NCBI GenBank assembly: GCA_945885345.1
Contig: CAMCYP010000012.1
Coordinates: forward strand, 26,572 to 90,571
Direction: 5' to 3'
Origin: Bordetella parapertussis
GTDB lineage: Bacteria > Pseudomonadota > Gammaproteobacteria > Burkholderiales > SG8-41
DNA: 64,000 nt
Each line of letters opens with the position of its first letter. The stretch's first letter is position 1. The notes under the pieces were generated by a model. The model saw only the letters and a program-made list of their open reading frames with translations, was not told the origin of the DNA and searched no databases. A program made the translations under genes and the position numbers. Below are positions 41,929 to 51,224 of this stretch, in pieces.

Positions 41929-42855
41929 GTGCGCAATACCATCACCGCCTTGCTCTGGATTGCCCCCTTTGCGTTACACAGCGCCGACGCCTGGGCCTGG
42001 GGGCTGTACACCCATCTTTATTTTTCGCAACTGCTGCTGTGGGCGATCCCGCTCGCTGACACACGTTTCCGCCGCGCCATCAAACGTTTCCCGGAACTGC
42101 TGCTCGCCGGCGCCTGCCTGCCCGATGTGTCGCTGTTCAGCGGCTGGGTACGCGATCCGCGGCTGGCCACCACGCATCAGTGGTCGGTTGCACAGCGCCT
42201 GCTGCAGGACGCCGATCACGATGAACATGCCGCGCTGGCCGCCGGATACTGCAGCCACCTGCTGTCCGACATCATCGCCCACAACCATTTTGTGCCGACG
42301 CATGAAACGCTGTGGCTGAATCCGTTGCCGCTGGCCGTACATGCGGCGTCGGAATGGGCGATGGATGCGCATCTCGCCGAACAGCTTTATGCAAGTCCGC
42401 ACCGTCTGCTGCGACGGCATCTGCCGGTCATCACCGGGTTTGCGTCACATCATTTCAACTCAACCCCGGCGGATACCCGGCGTGCATTGCGTTATCTCGC
42501 ACACGGCGAACAATGGCTGCGCGGCAGCGGGCTGCATCACGCCGCCTATCGCGGCGCGCGGCTGATGGATGCCGGTGTCACGCGACGCTTTGATTATTAT
42601 GTAGCGCAGACCACCCTACGCCTGGAACAGATGAACCGCGTCATCGCCGGCGATGCGCCGGCCTGGGCGCCGGAAGTTGAATGCGCCGCGACCGCGCGCA
42701 ACAACATCCACACCGGCGCACCGCGGCATTCGCCACAGTTCATTCCGCTGCCGCGGGATTTTTTCAGCCGAAACGGAAATCAGGCCACTAAGCCCAAGGA
42801 AAGCGCGGCGATCGCCGCGCCAAGCAGCGCCCCCACCAGCACATCACTGGGGTAA
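41929..42855 (+). CDS. Zinc-dependent phospholipase C-like protein
   Basis: 308 aa with a putative signal peptide (cleavage near WAWG at ~23). Sequence blocks AWGLYTHLYFSQLL (with the N-terminal Trp/His of secreted zinc phospholipases), LAGACLPDVSLF, HLLSDIIAHNHFVPTH and SEWAMDAHLAEQL hold the His/Asp/Glu ligands typical of zinc-dependent phospholipase C/S1-P1 nucleases. The start is GTG 41929; no strong ribosome-binding site is seen. The substrate is unproven; a phospholipid or phosphoester fits the lipid-active neighbours. The last 76 bp are antisense to the PAP2 gene. Confidence 0.7.
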   Translation: MRNTITALLWIAPFALHSADAWAWGLYTHLYFSQLLLWAIPLADTRFRRAIKRFPELLLAGACLPDVSLFSGWVRDPRLATTHQWSVAQRLLQDADHDEHAALAAGYCSHLLSDIIAHNHFVPTHETLWLNPLPLAVHAASEWAMDAHLAEQLYASPHRLLRRHLPVITGFASHHFNSTPADTRRALRYLAHGEQWLRGSGLHHAAYRGARLMDAGVTRRFDYYVAQTTLRLEQMNRVIAGDAPAWAPEVECAATARNNIHTGAPRHSPQFIPLPRDFFSRNGNQATKPKESAAIAAPSSAPTSTSLG

Positions 42856-43304
42856 TGCAGCCCCAGCACCACGCGCGACACCGCGATTAGCAATGTGAAC
42901 GGCAGCAGCAGCCACGCCAGCCCCGGGTAATAGGCCAGCGCAACCAGCGTAAAGGCAACCGCGTGCAAGGTATGCCCTGACGGAAAACTGAGGCTGTCCA
43001 GCGGCGCAGCGAAATGTTCGATGCTGGCATGAGTCTGATACGGCCGCGGGCGCAAGGTGCGTTTTTTCAGCCATTTGTAAGAAACGGTACAGACCAGCCC
43101 GACCACGATCATGTGCAGCACTGGTTCCACTGCGGCATCATGGTCGCGCAACAGCAGGAAGGCCATCAGCGCGTACCAGGCCATGCCGTCGCCGAGCACG
43201 CTGATGCAGCGGAACAGCAGGCGCCAGGTCACATGACGGCAGACGCGGTTGTAACGCAGGCAGATCTGCATATCCCATTGAGCGACCCGTTCAAGCGACA
43301 GCAT
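42780..43304 (-). CDS. PAP2 family lipid phosphatase
   Basis: 174 aa with five or six membrane helices. The phosphatase motifs are visible: KRTLRPRP (C1, KX6RP), SFPSGHT (C2, PSGH) and SRVVLGLHYPSD (C3, SRX5HX3D). It removes phosphate from phosphatidic acid, phosphatidylglycerol phosphate or undecaprenyl pyrophosphate; which one cannot be told. Its 5' end overlaps the 3' end of the glycosyltransferase gene by 14 bp, so the two are translated in series. Confidence 0.9.
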   Translation of the reverse strand: MLSLERVAQWDMQICLRYNRVCRHVTWRLLFRCISVLGDGMAWYALMAFLLLRDHDAAVEPVLHMIVVGLVCTVSYKWLKKRTLRPRPYQTHASIEHFAAPLDSLSFPSGHTLHAVAFTLVALAYYPGLAWLLLPFTLLIAVSRVVLGLHYPSDVLVGALLGAAIAALSLGLVA

Positions 43305-44517
43305 GGGCTTCCATCACTTCAGCCTGCGCATCATCCATCAGTCGCAACAAAGCCTGCTCGAATTCGGCCACGATGCATGACCAGTCGAGTTTTTCGGTGG
43401 TGATGCGTGCATTTACACCGAGCATCTTGATGCGCGCCGCATCGTTCACCAGCGCGGCGGCCGCCTGCACATAATCATCGGCGACATCGAAAGGCACCAG
43501 CACACCATTCTGGCTGTGGCGGACATGCTGCTTTGCTGCGGCGTAATCGTAGGCAACGACGGCGAGCCCGCTGGCCATGGCTTCGACGGTAACATTGCCA
43601 TAGGTCTCGGTCACGCTCGGAAACAGGAACACGTCGGCGGATGCGTAATGTGCGGCGAGATCCGTGCCGGTGCGCATGCCGGCAAAAATCACGTCGGGAT
43701 TTTCCCGGGCCAGGCGCACGCGCTCGGGTCCGTCACCGACCAGCACCAGGCGCAGTCGCGGCTGCAGTTCACGCATCAGCTGATAGGCGCGCAATACCAG
43801 CGGCAGATTTTTTTCCGGCGCCAGGCGCCCCACCGACAATGCGACCGGATCGCCGTCTTTCACGCCCCAGTCCTGGCGCAAGGCCGCGCTGCGTCGCTGC
43901 GGATTGAACAGCGCGGTATCGACCCCGCGCGCCACCACCTCGAGATTGCGAAAACCCAGCGCGGCCAGTTCGCGGCGCAGGCTTTCGGTGGGCACCAGCG
44001 TGCTCAGCGCCTTGTTGTGGAATTTGCGCAGGTACGCGGTGATCGGCGTCTTCAGCCAGCCGACACCATAGTGCGCGCTGTAGCTGTGGAAATTGGTATG
44101 AAAATCCGTGGTCACCGGCAATTTCAGCTTTGATGCCGCCGCCAGCGCCGACCAGCCGAGCGGACCTTCGGTCACCACGTGCACGATGTCCGGCCGCAGC
44201 TTGGCCCACAGGCGCAGCAGGGCCTGCTTCGCCGGCAGGCCAAGCTTCAACGCGTCGTAGCGCGGGATCGGCACACCGCGCTGCAACACCTCCTCGAACA
44301 GGGGTTGTTCCGCCGGACGGTCATCGGGATGCTGGCGCGGCCGGATCAGTTGCACGGTATGGCCGCGTGCCTGCAGACCGCTGACGATGCGGCCCATGGT
44401 CATCGCCACGCCGTTGATTTCCGGCGGATAGGTTTCGGTGACCATGGCCACGCGCATTTTGCGCGCGGCCGCGGGGTAATGCTGCAACACGATGTCTGCG
44501 CCGTCCATGCCGCGCAT
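43291..44517 (-). CDS. GT4-type glycosyltransferase
   Basis: 408 aa, GT-B fold. The N-terminal domain starts near MRVAMVTETYPPEINGVA (21-38), and the C-terminal donor site has the EX7E motif within SVTETYGNVTVEAMASG (about 306-322). Close relatives include the mannosyl/glucosyl-transferases that act on diacylglycerol (SqdX/MgtA types). The adjacent PAP2 phosphatase would make diacylglycerol, and the adjacent dgkA would remove it, so a glycolipid product is a reasonable guess. The donor sugar and acceptor are not known. Coupled to PAP2 by a 14-bp overlap. Confidence 0.82.
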   Translation of the reverse strand: MRGMDGADIVLQHYPAAARKMRVAMVTETYPPEINGVAMTMGRIVSGLQARGHTVQLIRPRQHPDDRPAEQPLFEEVLQRGVPIPRYDALKLGLPAKQALLRLWAKLRPDIVHVVTEGPLGWSALAAASKLKLPVTTDFHTNFHSYSAHYGVGWLKTPITAYLRKFHNKALSTLVPTESLRRELAALGFRNLEVVARGVDTALFNPQRRSAALRQDWGVKDGDPVALSVGRLAPEKNLPLVLRAYQLMRELQPRLRLVLVGDGPERVRLARENPDVIFAGMRTGTDLAAHYASADVFLFPSVTETYGNVTVEAMASGLAVVAYDYAAAKQHVRHSQNGVLVPFDVADDYVQAAAALVNDAARIKMLGVNARITTEKLDWSCIVAEFEQALLRLMDDAQAEVMEAHAVA

Positions 44518-44594
44518 CGTGCCGTCGCGATGCGACGGGGCGGTGAATCATTTATGAAATTTGCGCGACAACCCGCGCGCGCGCCGCGATCAGC

Positions 44595-44987
44595 TCAGCC
44601 GAACAGCACCAGTCCCCACACCACCGGCACGTTGATCAGGGCCAGCAGGACCGCGGCGCTGCCGATGTCCTTGGCGCGCTTCGCCAGCGTGTGGTTTTCC
44701 AGCGAAATTCGATCCACCGTGGCTTCAATCGCGGAATTCAGCAACTCAACGATCAGCACCAGCAGCACCACGGCAATCATCAACGCCTTGCCGATGCCGC
44801 TGGCCGGCGTGAACAGCGCCGCGGGAATCAGTATTGCCGCAAGAAATACTTCCTGGCGAAAAGCGTCTTCATGGCGAAACGCCGCGCTCATGCCGTCGAT
44901 GGAATAAAACAGCGCGTTCCACACACGCTTCAATCCGGTCTTGCCCTTGTGCGGGCTTTCGCCGGTGGGTGCGTCATGCATGGCCAT
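44595..44987 (-). CDS. dgkA: Diacylglycerol kinase
   Basis: 130 aa with three membrane helices. The DgkA signature ELLNSAIEATVDRIS (about 72-86) and the KRAKDIGSAAVLL segment (about 92-104) contain the catalytic Glu and Asp. It phosphorylates diacylglycerol with ATP, recycling the by-product of osmoregulated glucan and lipid A modification or of glycolipid synthesis. Same strand as the GT4 and PAP2 genes with a 77-bp gap. An ATG at 44987 follows no strong ribosome-binding box. Confidence 0.95.
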   Translation of the reverse strand: MAMHDAPTGESPHKGKTGLKRVWNALFYSIDGMSAAFRHEDAFRQEVFLAAILIPAALFTPASGIGKALMIAVVLLVLIVELLNSAIEATVDRISLENHTLAKRAKDIGSAAVLLALINVPVVWGLVLFG

Positions 44988-45044
44988 GCCCCTGTTGATT
45001 CTGGATCGCAGACGGCGGCACCCGACCGGGCGCCGCTGCCGTTG

Positions 45045-45545
45045 CTATTTCAACGCTGCGAGCGCAGCTTCGTAATTCGGTTCCTGCTTGATTTCCGGTA
45101 CCAGCTCGGCGTGCAGCACTTTGTTGTTTTCGTCGAGTACGACCACACCGCGGGCGGTCAGTCCGCGCAGCGCACCGTCGGTAATGTCCACGCCATACTT
45201 GGTATGGAAATCACGGTTGCGGAAGGTTGACAGCGTGAACACGTCATTGAGACCTTCGGCGCCGCAAAAGCGGCCCATCGCAAATGGCAGGTCAGCCGCA
45301 ATCACCAGCACCACGGTGTTGCTGAGCTTGGTCGCTTCGGCATTGAATTTTCGCGTCGAGGTCTGACAAACAGGCGTGTCCAGACTCGGCACGATGTTCA
45401 GCACTTTGCGCTTGCCGGCGTAATCCTTGAGCCCGGCGTCTTTCAGGTCTTTCCCGGTCAGCGTGAAATCCGGTGCGCTGTCGCCTTTTTTCGGGAAATT
45501 GCCGGCGACGGTGATCGGGTTGCCGCCGAGGGTGACTGCTGCCAT
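45045..45545 (-). CDS. tpx: Thiol peroxidase (2-Cys peroxiredoxin)
   Basis: 166 aa, standard length. Peroxidatic C60 in [11 protein letters not shown] and resolving C94 in RFCGAEG are present. It reduces hydroperoxides with thioredoxin in cytoplasm or periplasm. Start taken at ATG 45545, which has AAGGAGAAC upstream; 24 further codons are open but unlike the family. It lies between dgkA and gcvH, with no obvious operon partner. Confidence 0.95.
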   Translation of the reverse strand: MAAVTLGGNPITVAGNFPKKGDSAPDFTLTGKDLKDAGLKDYAGKRKVLNIVPSLDTPVCQTSTRKFNAEATKLSNTVVLVIAADLPFAMGRFCGAEGLNDVFTLSTFRNRDFHTKYGVDITDGALRGLTARGVVVLDENNKVLHAELVPEIKQEPNYEAALAALK

Positions 45546-45697
45546 GTGGTTCTCCTTGATGAGGGTTGATGCCGAGGTTTGAATGCGACCGATGCCGGAC
45601 TGCAGCATGCGCGCCATGTCATGGGATATAGCGTTAACGGCGTACTTGTATCACGAACTCATGAAAAACCGAACAGCACTGCCAGCAGCTGATCCGG

Positions 45698-46087
45698 TCA
45701 GGCTTTTTCGGCGTCGGCGATTTTCTGGTACGCCGCAGCATCCAGCAAAGTATCGAGCTGCGCCGGATCCGCCGGTTTGACGCGGAACATCCACGCCGCA
45801 TACGGATCCTCGTTCACTTTTTCCGGCACTTCCGCCAGTTCGGCATTCACTGCGATGACTTCGCCGGACAGCGGCGCATAAATGTCCGAAGCCGCTTTCA
45901 CCGACTCAATGACACCGCAGACTTCGCCCTGCTGCACGCTGCTACCGGCCTTGGGACTGTCGACGAACACCACGTCACCCAACATTTCCTGGGCGTGATC
46001 GGTGATGCCGACGCTGACCGTGCCGTCGCTTTCGCGCCGCGCCCACTGGTGCGTGGCGCTGTATTTGAGTTGTTCCGGGGTGTTCAT
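45698..46087 (-). CDS. gcvH: Glycine cleavage system H protein
   Basis: 129 aa. The lipoylated lysine is K64 in [20 protein letters not shown]. It shuttles the aminomethyl group between the P, T and L proteins. gcvT and gcvP, usually neighbours, are not in the window, so this copy stands alone. The ATG at 46087 has a TCTGGAGC box upstream, and the AT-rich dyad at 46113-46136 lies directly before it. Confidence 0.95.
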   Translation of the reverse strand: MNTPEQLKYSATHQWARRESDGTVSVGITDHAQEMLGDVVFVDSPKAGSSVQQGEVCGVIESVKAASDIYAPLSGEVIAVNAELAEVPEKVNEDPYAAWMFRVKPADPAQLDTLLDAAAYQKIADAEKA

Positions 46088-46112
46088 GTCTGCTCCAGAC
46101 TGTCTGAAATAC

Positions 46113-46136
46113 TCAATAAAAACAAATGGTTATTGA
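46113..46136. repeat. 24-bp AT-rich dyad, copy 6 (gcvH upstream)
   Basis: TCAATAA (46113-46119), 10-bp spacer, TTATTGA (46130-46136): two perfect 7-bp arms. On the minus strand the spacer reads CCATTTGTTT, nearly that of the copy at 41804-41827. It sits between the zinc-ribbon gene and gcvH. Confidence 0.78.
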
Positions 46137-46144
46137 CTGCCGCT

Positions 46145-47083
46145 TCAGTGCAGCGGCGCCGGCAGCAAGGCCAGGCGGAAACCGGCCGCGCCGAGGCTGC
46201 CGGTATCCAGTGTCAGGCGCACGGTCAGTTCCGCATTCGCAGTCAGGCCGGCGCGCGGATCGCGATTTTTGCCGAGGTAATCCACGGGCAGAAAAATGCG
46301 CCGCGCCAGCGTGTGGTCGGTGGCGTTGGTCAGCACCAGGTCCAGCGCCGGATAGGCCACGTCATGCCCGGCATGGTTGCGCAGGGTGGCGGTCAGCTGG
46401 ATGCGATCCGGGCGTGCCGGATCGACGAGCTGCAAATCCGAAGCTTCGATCAGCACGGGCTTGGTCTCCCGCGGCAAAGGCACCACGCAATCGACTCGCG
46501 CGCAAGCCGCATTCAGCCACTGCCGCGCCAGTGGATGCCGGGCTGCGAGTTCGCCACGATAGAAAAAAATCGCCTGTCCCGTCAGCGCTGCTGCGAGCAC
46601 GATACCGGCCGCACTCTGCCACGGCCGGCGTGGCACAGGTTCCGGCATTTCTGTTTCCTGGATAAACGGATTTTCCGCGGCCGTCGCCAGCCGCTCGGCT
46701 TCCAGTTCGATGGCCGGACTCGGCTCGGTGGTTTCAGTCGACGCTTCCGGCAGCACATCAGGCAATGGTTCAGTATCTGTGCTTGTGCCGGGCGTCATGT
46801 CCAGCGACACCGTTTCCGGTTCCGGCTGTACAAGGTCCACGGAGGCTTCGGGTAATACCGTTGATGAGGAAGGACTCTCCGGCCTTGAGTCGGCCACTGC
46901 GGCAACAACGGGCTCCGCCGCAACCGGTTGCGGAATCTCCGGCACATCCGGCGCCAGTGCAACCATGCCGTCGAACACCTGCAGGCAACGACCGCAGCGC
47001 ACCTTGCCGCCATGCGTCTGCAATTGTTCCGCGGTAATGCGGAACACGGTATGGCAATGCGTACAGCGGGTGAGCAGCGACAT
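46145..47083 (-). CDS. Zinc-ribbon (MJ0042) and DUF3426 membrane protein
   Basis: 312 aa. The N-terminus has the MJ0042 zinc ribbon with CTHC (7-10) and CGRC (30-33). A long acidic Pro/Glu/Ser-rich linker (about 45-150) leads to one membrane helix (about 158-176), then a periplasmic DUF3426 domain to the end. Such proteins are common beside prmA in betaproteobacteria; their function is unknown. The start ATG 47083 lies 10 bp after prmA, so the two are likely co-transcribed. The linker is low-complexity. Confidence 0.85.
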   Translation of the reverse strand: MSLLTRCTHCHTVFRITAEQLQTHGGKVRCGRCLQVFDGMVALAPDVPEIPQPVAAEPVVAAVADSRPESPSSSTVLPEASVDLVQPEPETVSLDMTPGTSTDTEPLPDVLPEASTETTEPSPAIELEAERLATAAENPFIQETEMPEPVPRRPWQSAAGIVLAAALTGQAIFFYRGELAARHPLARQWLNAACARVDCVVPLPRETKPVLIEASDLQLVDPARPDRIQLTATLRNHAGHDVAYPALDLVLTNATDHTLARRIFLPVDYLGKNRDPRAGLTANAELTVRLTLDTGSLGAAGFRLALLPAPLH

Positions 47084-47093
47084 GGGCGCTACT

Positions 47094-47987
47094 CTACCTG
47101 CGAATACCCGTCAGCAACACCCAGCCGTCATCGGTGGCCGCCGGCTGCATGGCGAAATTCGCCGCGTACGCGTCGAGCACGGATTGCGTCTGCTCAATCA
47201 GGATGCCGGACAGGGCAATGCGTCCGCCCGGCAAGGTGAGGCGCGCCAGCAGCGGCGCCAGTACCGTCAGCGGATTGGCGAGAATGTTGGCAACGACGAT
47301 CTGCGCGGGTTCGACCGGCGCATCATCCGCCGCCGCGGCAAAATCCGCCTGCACCCGGTTACGCCCGGCGTTGTCCTGTGCCGCCAGCACCGCCTGCGGA
47401 TCGATATCGATACCGCGGGCGCTGCGCGCGCCGAGTTTCATTGCCGCAATCGCCAGGATGCCGGAGCCGCAGCCGTAATCGAGCACATCGACGTCCGGTG
47501 TGACCACGGTGTCGAGCCAGCGCAGACACAGACGCGTAGTCGGATGCGCACCGGTACCGAATGCAACACCGGGATCAAGCACGATATTGACCGCTGCCGG
47601 ATCCGGCAGCGCATGCCAGCTCGGCACCACCCACAGCCGCGGCGTGATCTGCATCGGCTGAAACTGGCTCTGCGTCAGACGCACCCAGTCAGCATCTTCA
47701 ACGCGCTCGACGCTGAACCCGGATGTCGGCGCAACGCCGGCCTCAGTCAATGCCTGCGGAATCAACACATGCAGATCGGCATCAATCGAAAACAATGCGC
47801 TGATGCGGTTGGCACGCCAGCCGCTGGCAGGCGCTTCGCCGGGCTCGGCGAATATCGGACTTTCTGCAGCAGTGCCCGCTGCCGCATCCTGCACATCCAC
47901 CGCCAGTGCGCCGGCGGCGAGCAGCGCGTCGCTCAGATCCTCAACGGCGGGTTCATCTACATGCAGGATTGCGCACAGCCAGGGCAT
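47094..47987 (-). CDS. prmA: Ribosomal protein L11 methyltransferase
   Basis: 297 aa. An N-terminal L11-binding domain (about 1-80) precedes the class I methyltransferase domain, with the SAM motif LDYGCGSGILAIAA near 157-170 and the acceptor-site motif NILANPL near 222-228. It trimethylates lysines and the N-terminus of L11. The order accB-accC-prmA is conserved in betaproteobacteria. It begins 22 bp after accC. Confidence 0.95.
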   Translation of the reverse strand: MPWLCAILHVDEPAVEDLSDALLAAGALAVDVQDAAAGTAAESPIFAEPGEAPASGWRANRISALFSIDADLHVLIPQALTEAGVAPTSGFSVERVEDADWVRLTQSQFQPMQITPRLWVVPSWHALPDPAAVNIVLDPGVAFGTGAHPTTRLCLRWLDTVVTPDVDVLDYGCGSGILAIAAMKLGARSARGIDIDPQAVLAAQDNAGRNRVQADFAAAADDAPVEPAQIVVANILANPLTVLAPLLARLTLPGGRIALSGILIEQTQSVLDAYAANFAMQPAATDDGWVLLTGIRR

Positions 47988-48009
47988 GGCATGATCCAGA
48001 AAAGCGGCG

Positions 48010-49365
48010 TTATTCTGCGCGGGTCAGTTTCGCCAGCCGCTCTTCGAGGTAGTGAATGCTGGTGCCGCCGCGCAGGAAAGCGGCGTCTCGCATCAGTTCC
48101 CGGTGCAGCGGCAGGTTGGTGCTGATGCCTTCGATGATGGTTTCCGACAAAGCGATATGCATGCGTGCAATCGCCTGCTCGCGGGTATCCCCGTAAGTAA
48201 TGATCTTGCCGAGCAGTGAATCGTAATAAGGCGGCACAAAATAACCGTTGTAGGCGTGTGAATCGACGCGAACGCCCGGGCCACCCGGCATGTGCAGCGA
48301 GGTGATGCGTCCGGGTGAAGGCGTGAACTTGTACGGGTCCTCGGCATTGATGCGGCACTCGATGGAATGCCCCTTCAATACGATGTCTTTTTGCCGCAGC
48401 GTCAGTTTCTCACCGGCCGCGACGCGGATCTGCAACTGCACCAGATCGTGCCCGGTCACACATTCGGTCACCGGATGTTCGACCTGCAGCCGAGTGTTCA
48501 TTTCAATGAAAAAGAATTCGCCGCCCTCGTAGAGGAATTCAAAAGTGCCGACGCCTTCATAACCGATCTTGCGGCAGGCTTCGGCGCAGCGCTCACCGAT
48601 GCGGATGCGGGCCTTTTCATTGAGCAGGGGAGCAGGCGCTTCTTCAATGATTTTCTGGTGGCGACGCTGCATCGAGCAGTCGCGGTCGCCGAGGTAAAGC
48701 GCGTTGCGGTGTTTGTCGGCGAGCACCTGGATTTCAATGTGCCGCGGCTTTTCCAGGTACTTCTCCATGTACACCGCCGGATTGCTGAATGCCGCCTGCG
48801 CTTCAGCGCGCGTGGTGCTTACCGCATTTTTCAGCGCGGCTTCGGTGTGTACCACGCGCATGCCGCGGCCACCGCCACCGCCGGATGCCTTGACGATGAT
48901 CGGGTAACCGATCTGGCGGGCCATTTTCACGATTTCCTTCGGATCTTCCGGCATGGCGCCATCCATACCGGGGACCACAGGCACACCCGCTTTTTTCATC
49001 GCGTTTTTAGCGCTGACCTTGTCGCCCATCAGGCGAATGGTCTCGGCCTTGGGGCCGATGAAGGTGAAGCCGCTTTGTTCGACGCGTTCGGCAAAATCAG
49101 CGTTTTCCGACAAAAAGCCATAGCCCGGATGAATCGCTTCGGCATCCGTCACCTCGGCGGCACTGATGATTGCCGGTACGTTGAGATAACTCGCCGATGA
49201 CGCCGCCGGCCCGATGCACACCGACTCATCGGCGAGCCGGACGTACTTGGCTTCGGCGTCAGCCTCGGAATGCACGACCACCGTCTTGATGCCCATTTCG
49301 CGGCAGGCACGCTGGATGCGCAAAGCGATTTCACCGCGATTGGCTATGAGAATTTTTTCAAACAT
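48010..49365 (-). CDS. accC: Acetyl-CoA carboxylase, biotin carboxylase subunit
   Basis: 451 aa, standard length. The ATP-grasp glycine loop [10 protein letters not shown] (about 164-173) and the biotin carboxylase active-site blocks [14 protein letters not shown] (about 290-303) are intact. It carboxylates the biotin on AccB with ATP and bicarbonate, first half of malonyl-CoA synthesis. It lies 105 bp downstream of accB in the aroQ-accB-accC-prmA run. ATG 49365. Confidence 0.97.
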   Translation of the reverse strand: MFEKILIANRGEIALRIQRACREMGIKTVVVHSEADAEAKYVRLADESVCIGPAASSASYLNVPAIISAAEVTDAEAIHPGYGFLSENADFAERVEQSGFTFIGPKAETIRLMGDKVSAKNAMKKAGVPVVPGMDGAMPEDPKEIVKMARQIGYPIIVKASGGGGGRGMRVVHTEAALKNAVSTTRAEAQAAFSNPAVYMEKYLEKPRHIEIQVLADKHRNALYLGDRDCSMQRRHQKIIEEAPAPLLNEKARIRIGERCAEACRKIGYEGVGTFEFLYEGGEFFFIEMNTRLQVEHPVTECVTGHDLVQLQIRVAAGEKLTLRQKDIVLKGHSIECRINAEDPYKFTPSPGRITSLHMPGGPGVRVDSHAYNGYFVPPYYDSLLGKIITYGDTREQAIARMHIALSETIIEGISTNLPLHRELMRDAAFLRGGTSIHYLEERLAKLTRAE

Positions 49366-49470
49366 GCGATCAGTGGGGTCGGGGGTGTTGCGCGGGAGCC
49401 GGGGACTTCACGCCCATGCGTGATTCCGGTTGCACCGCAATATGGGTAAAAGACAAGGGTGGAAAAATGA

Positions 49471-49920
49471 TCAGTCGATCACAAACAGCGGTTGGCCGTA
49501 TTCGACCGGCTGGCCATTTTCGACCAGGATCGCCTTGATCACGCCATCACGGTCGGCTTCGATTTCGTTCAACAGCTTCATCGCTTCGATGATGCATACC
49601 GTGTCGCCGGTTTTTACCGTCTGACCGACTTCGACAAAAGCCTTGGCGCCGGGCGTGGCCGAACGGTAGAAAGTGCCCACCATCGGCGATTTCACGGCAT
49701 GGCTTTCGACTTCCGCCGGTACCGCCACTTCGGCTGCAGGCTCGGCAATCTCGACCGGCATCGCCGTGCCCATCGTCATCGGTTGCGGCATCATCATCGG
49801 CGCGCCCGGCGCGCCGAAACGGCTGATGCGCACTTTTTCCTCGCCCTCGGTGATTTCCAGTTCGGCAATGCCGGACTGCTGCACGAGGTCGATCAGCGTT
49901 TTCAGTTTGCGCAAATCCAT
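49471..49920 (-). CDS. accB: Biotin carboxyl carrier protein
   Basis: 149 aa. The C-terminal biotinyl domain (about 75-149) carries the biotinylated lysine K115 in [13 protein letters not shown]. The N-terminal helix (about 1-30) is the part that holds AccC, and a Met/Pro/Ala-rich linker lies between. The thumb segment [14 protein letters not shown] is present. It is the mobile carrier of acetyl-CoA carboxylase. Only three bases separate it from aroQ, and accC follows. Confidence 0.96.
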   Translation of the reverse strand: MDLRKLKTLIDLVQQSGIAELEITEGEEKVRISRFGAPGAPMMMPQPMTMGTAMPVEIAEPAAEVAVPAEVESHAVKSPMVGTFYRSATPGAKAFVEVGQTVKTGDTVCIIEAMKLLNEIEADRDGVIKAILVENGQPVEYGQPLFVID

Positions 49921-49923
49921 GAA

Positions 49924-50376
49924 TCAACCCTTTTTGATGTGGCGCAGCGCGTAGTCAAGCGCCAGTTCATAACCGGTCGGCCCGAGACCGCTGATGACGC
50001 CGACGGCAATATCGGAAAAATAGGACTCCCGGCGGAATGACTCCCGGGCAAACACATTGGACAGGTGGATTTCAACAAACGGGATCGCCACTGCTGCCAG
50101 CGCATCGCGCAACGCAACGCTGGTATGGGTGTACGCGGCCGGATTGATCAGGATGAAGGCGACGCCATCGCGACCGGCCTGCTGCACGCGTTCGACCAGA
50201 TCAGATTCGGAGTTGCTCTGGAAAGTGCCCAGCACCACGCCTTCGGTTTTGGCCCGGGCCTGCAGGCGGGCTTCGATTTCCGCCAGCGTGGTCGCGCCAT
50301 AAATGCCCGGTTCGCGTGTACCCAGCAGATTCAGGTTCGGCCCGTTCAGTAACAACAACTGTTTGGCACTGGCCAT
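49924..50376 (-). CDS. aroQ: 3-dehydroquinate dehydratase, type II
   Basis: 150 aa. The type II signature [18 protein letters not shown] carries the catalytic Tyr (about 26). The [15 protein letters not shown] block holds Asn (about 78), and the EIHLSN block has the catalytic His (about 104). It performs the third step of the shikimate pathway. Start ATG 50376 has AGGAG just upstream (minus strand), and a TTATAA-type -10 lies near 50402; the frame is open further but unlike the family. First gene of the aroQ-accB-accC-prmA run. Confidence 0.95.
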   Translation of the reverse strand: MASAKQLLLLNGPNLNLLGTREPGIYGATTLAEIEARLQARAKTEGVVLGTFQSNSESDLVERVQQAGRDGVAFILINPAAYTHTSVALRDALAAVAIPFVEIHLSNVFARESFRRESYFSDIAVGVISGLGPTGYELALDYALRHIKKG

Positions 50377-50684
50377 GACGCTCCTGTAGTACTTTTTGTT
50401 TATAATCGCCGGAATCCGTCGGGTGGCGCATGGATTCCTTCCATGACCTCTGCCCCAACTGGTTTTCAGCAAGATGACGGATTTTGCCTTAAATTAACGG
50501 CAAATGTCTATATTAGAAGGGGAGTTAAGCGAGATTAGCCACTCCCCTTTGGCGTCGCACGTTTAAGGCGGCCATACCGCTCTCGACCTGCGCAACTAAG
50601 CATTCCGGGCTATTCCCCCCTTTCTGTAAATTCCGCAAAAAACCGGAAATTAACCGAAGTTAAGCAATTTTTAGCGAATGATCG
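50377..50684. other. 308-bp tlpA-aroQ gap with an inverted repeat and TTAA-rich motifs
   Basis: No ORF is convincing. A perfect 9-bp inverted repeat AAGGGGAGT (50517-50525) / ACTCCCCTT (50541-50549), 15-nt loop, lies about 135 bp past tlpA and may end that transcript, though there is no clear U-run. Similar ATTAACGG (50493-50500) and ATTAACCG (50650-50657) boxes flank it. The aroQ promoter should lie near 50400. Confidence 0.5.
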
Positions 50685-51224
50685 CTACAGCAATGGATCC
50701 AGCTGGGCCCGCATTCTGGCCTCGGTGATGCCCCCGACCAGGCTGGCGGCGATTTTCCCTGATCGATCAAGGATCAGCGTATAAGGCAACACCCCCGCTT
50801 TGTTGCCTGCCTTGCGCGACAGCTCCACGGCATCGAGACCGGCAATCAGCAGCGGATAGCCCACGTTAAACTCTTTGGCGAAATCCCGGACTTTCTCCGC
50901 CTGATCAACGGCGATGCCGACAAACTGTACATTTTTAGCGGCATATTCCTGCTGCAGCCGGACGAACAGGGGGATCTCTTCGCGGCACGGCGCACACCAG
51001 GTCGCCCAGTAATTGATCACCAGAACCTTCCCGCGCAGTCCGGCCAAGGTCTGTGGTGTGCCTTCGAGGTTGTTCAGGGTGCTGCCGAGGATCGCTGCGG
51101 CGACATCGCCCTCCTCTGCGCCCGGGCCCAAGGCACCGATACGCCAGGCATTCGCAAAGTAGCCGGCAGCCGCCGCTGCGCCACCAATCCCCGCTATCAG
51201 CAATGCCCGCCTAACCGGTGTCAC
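50685..51224 (-). CDS. TlpA-type periplasmic thiol-disulfide reductase
   Basis: 179 aa. One N-terminal membrane anchor (about 6-26), then a thioredoxin domain with the active site WCAPC (C77 and C80) and the cis-Pro loop VLPYTLILD. It likely reduces disulfides in the periplasm, for example in cytochrome c maturation. Start taken at GTG 51224, forming a GTGA overlap with the dsbD stop; the upstream open frame is antisense-like noise inside dsbD. DsbD presumably supplies its electrons. Confidence 0.9.
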   Translation of the reverse strand: MTPVRRALLIAGIGGAAAAAGYFANAWRIGALGPGAEEGDVAAAILGSTLNNLEGTPQTLAGLRGKVLVINYWATWCAPCREEIPLFVRLQQEYAAKNVQFVGIAVDQAEKVRDFAKEFNVGYPLLIAGLDAVELSRKAGNKAGVLPYTLILDRSGKIAASLVGGITEARMRAQLDPLL

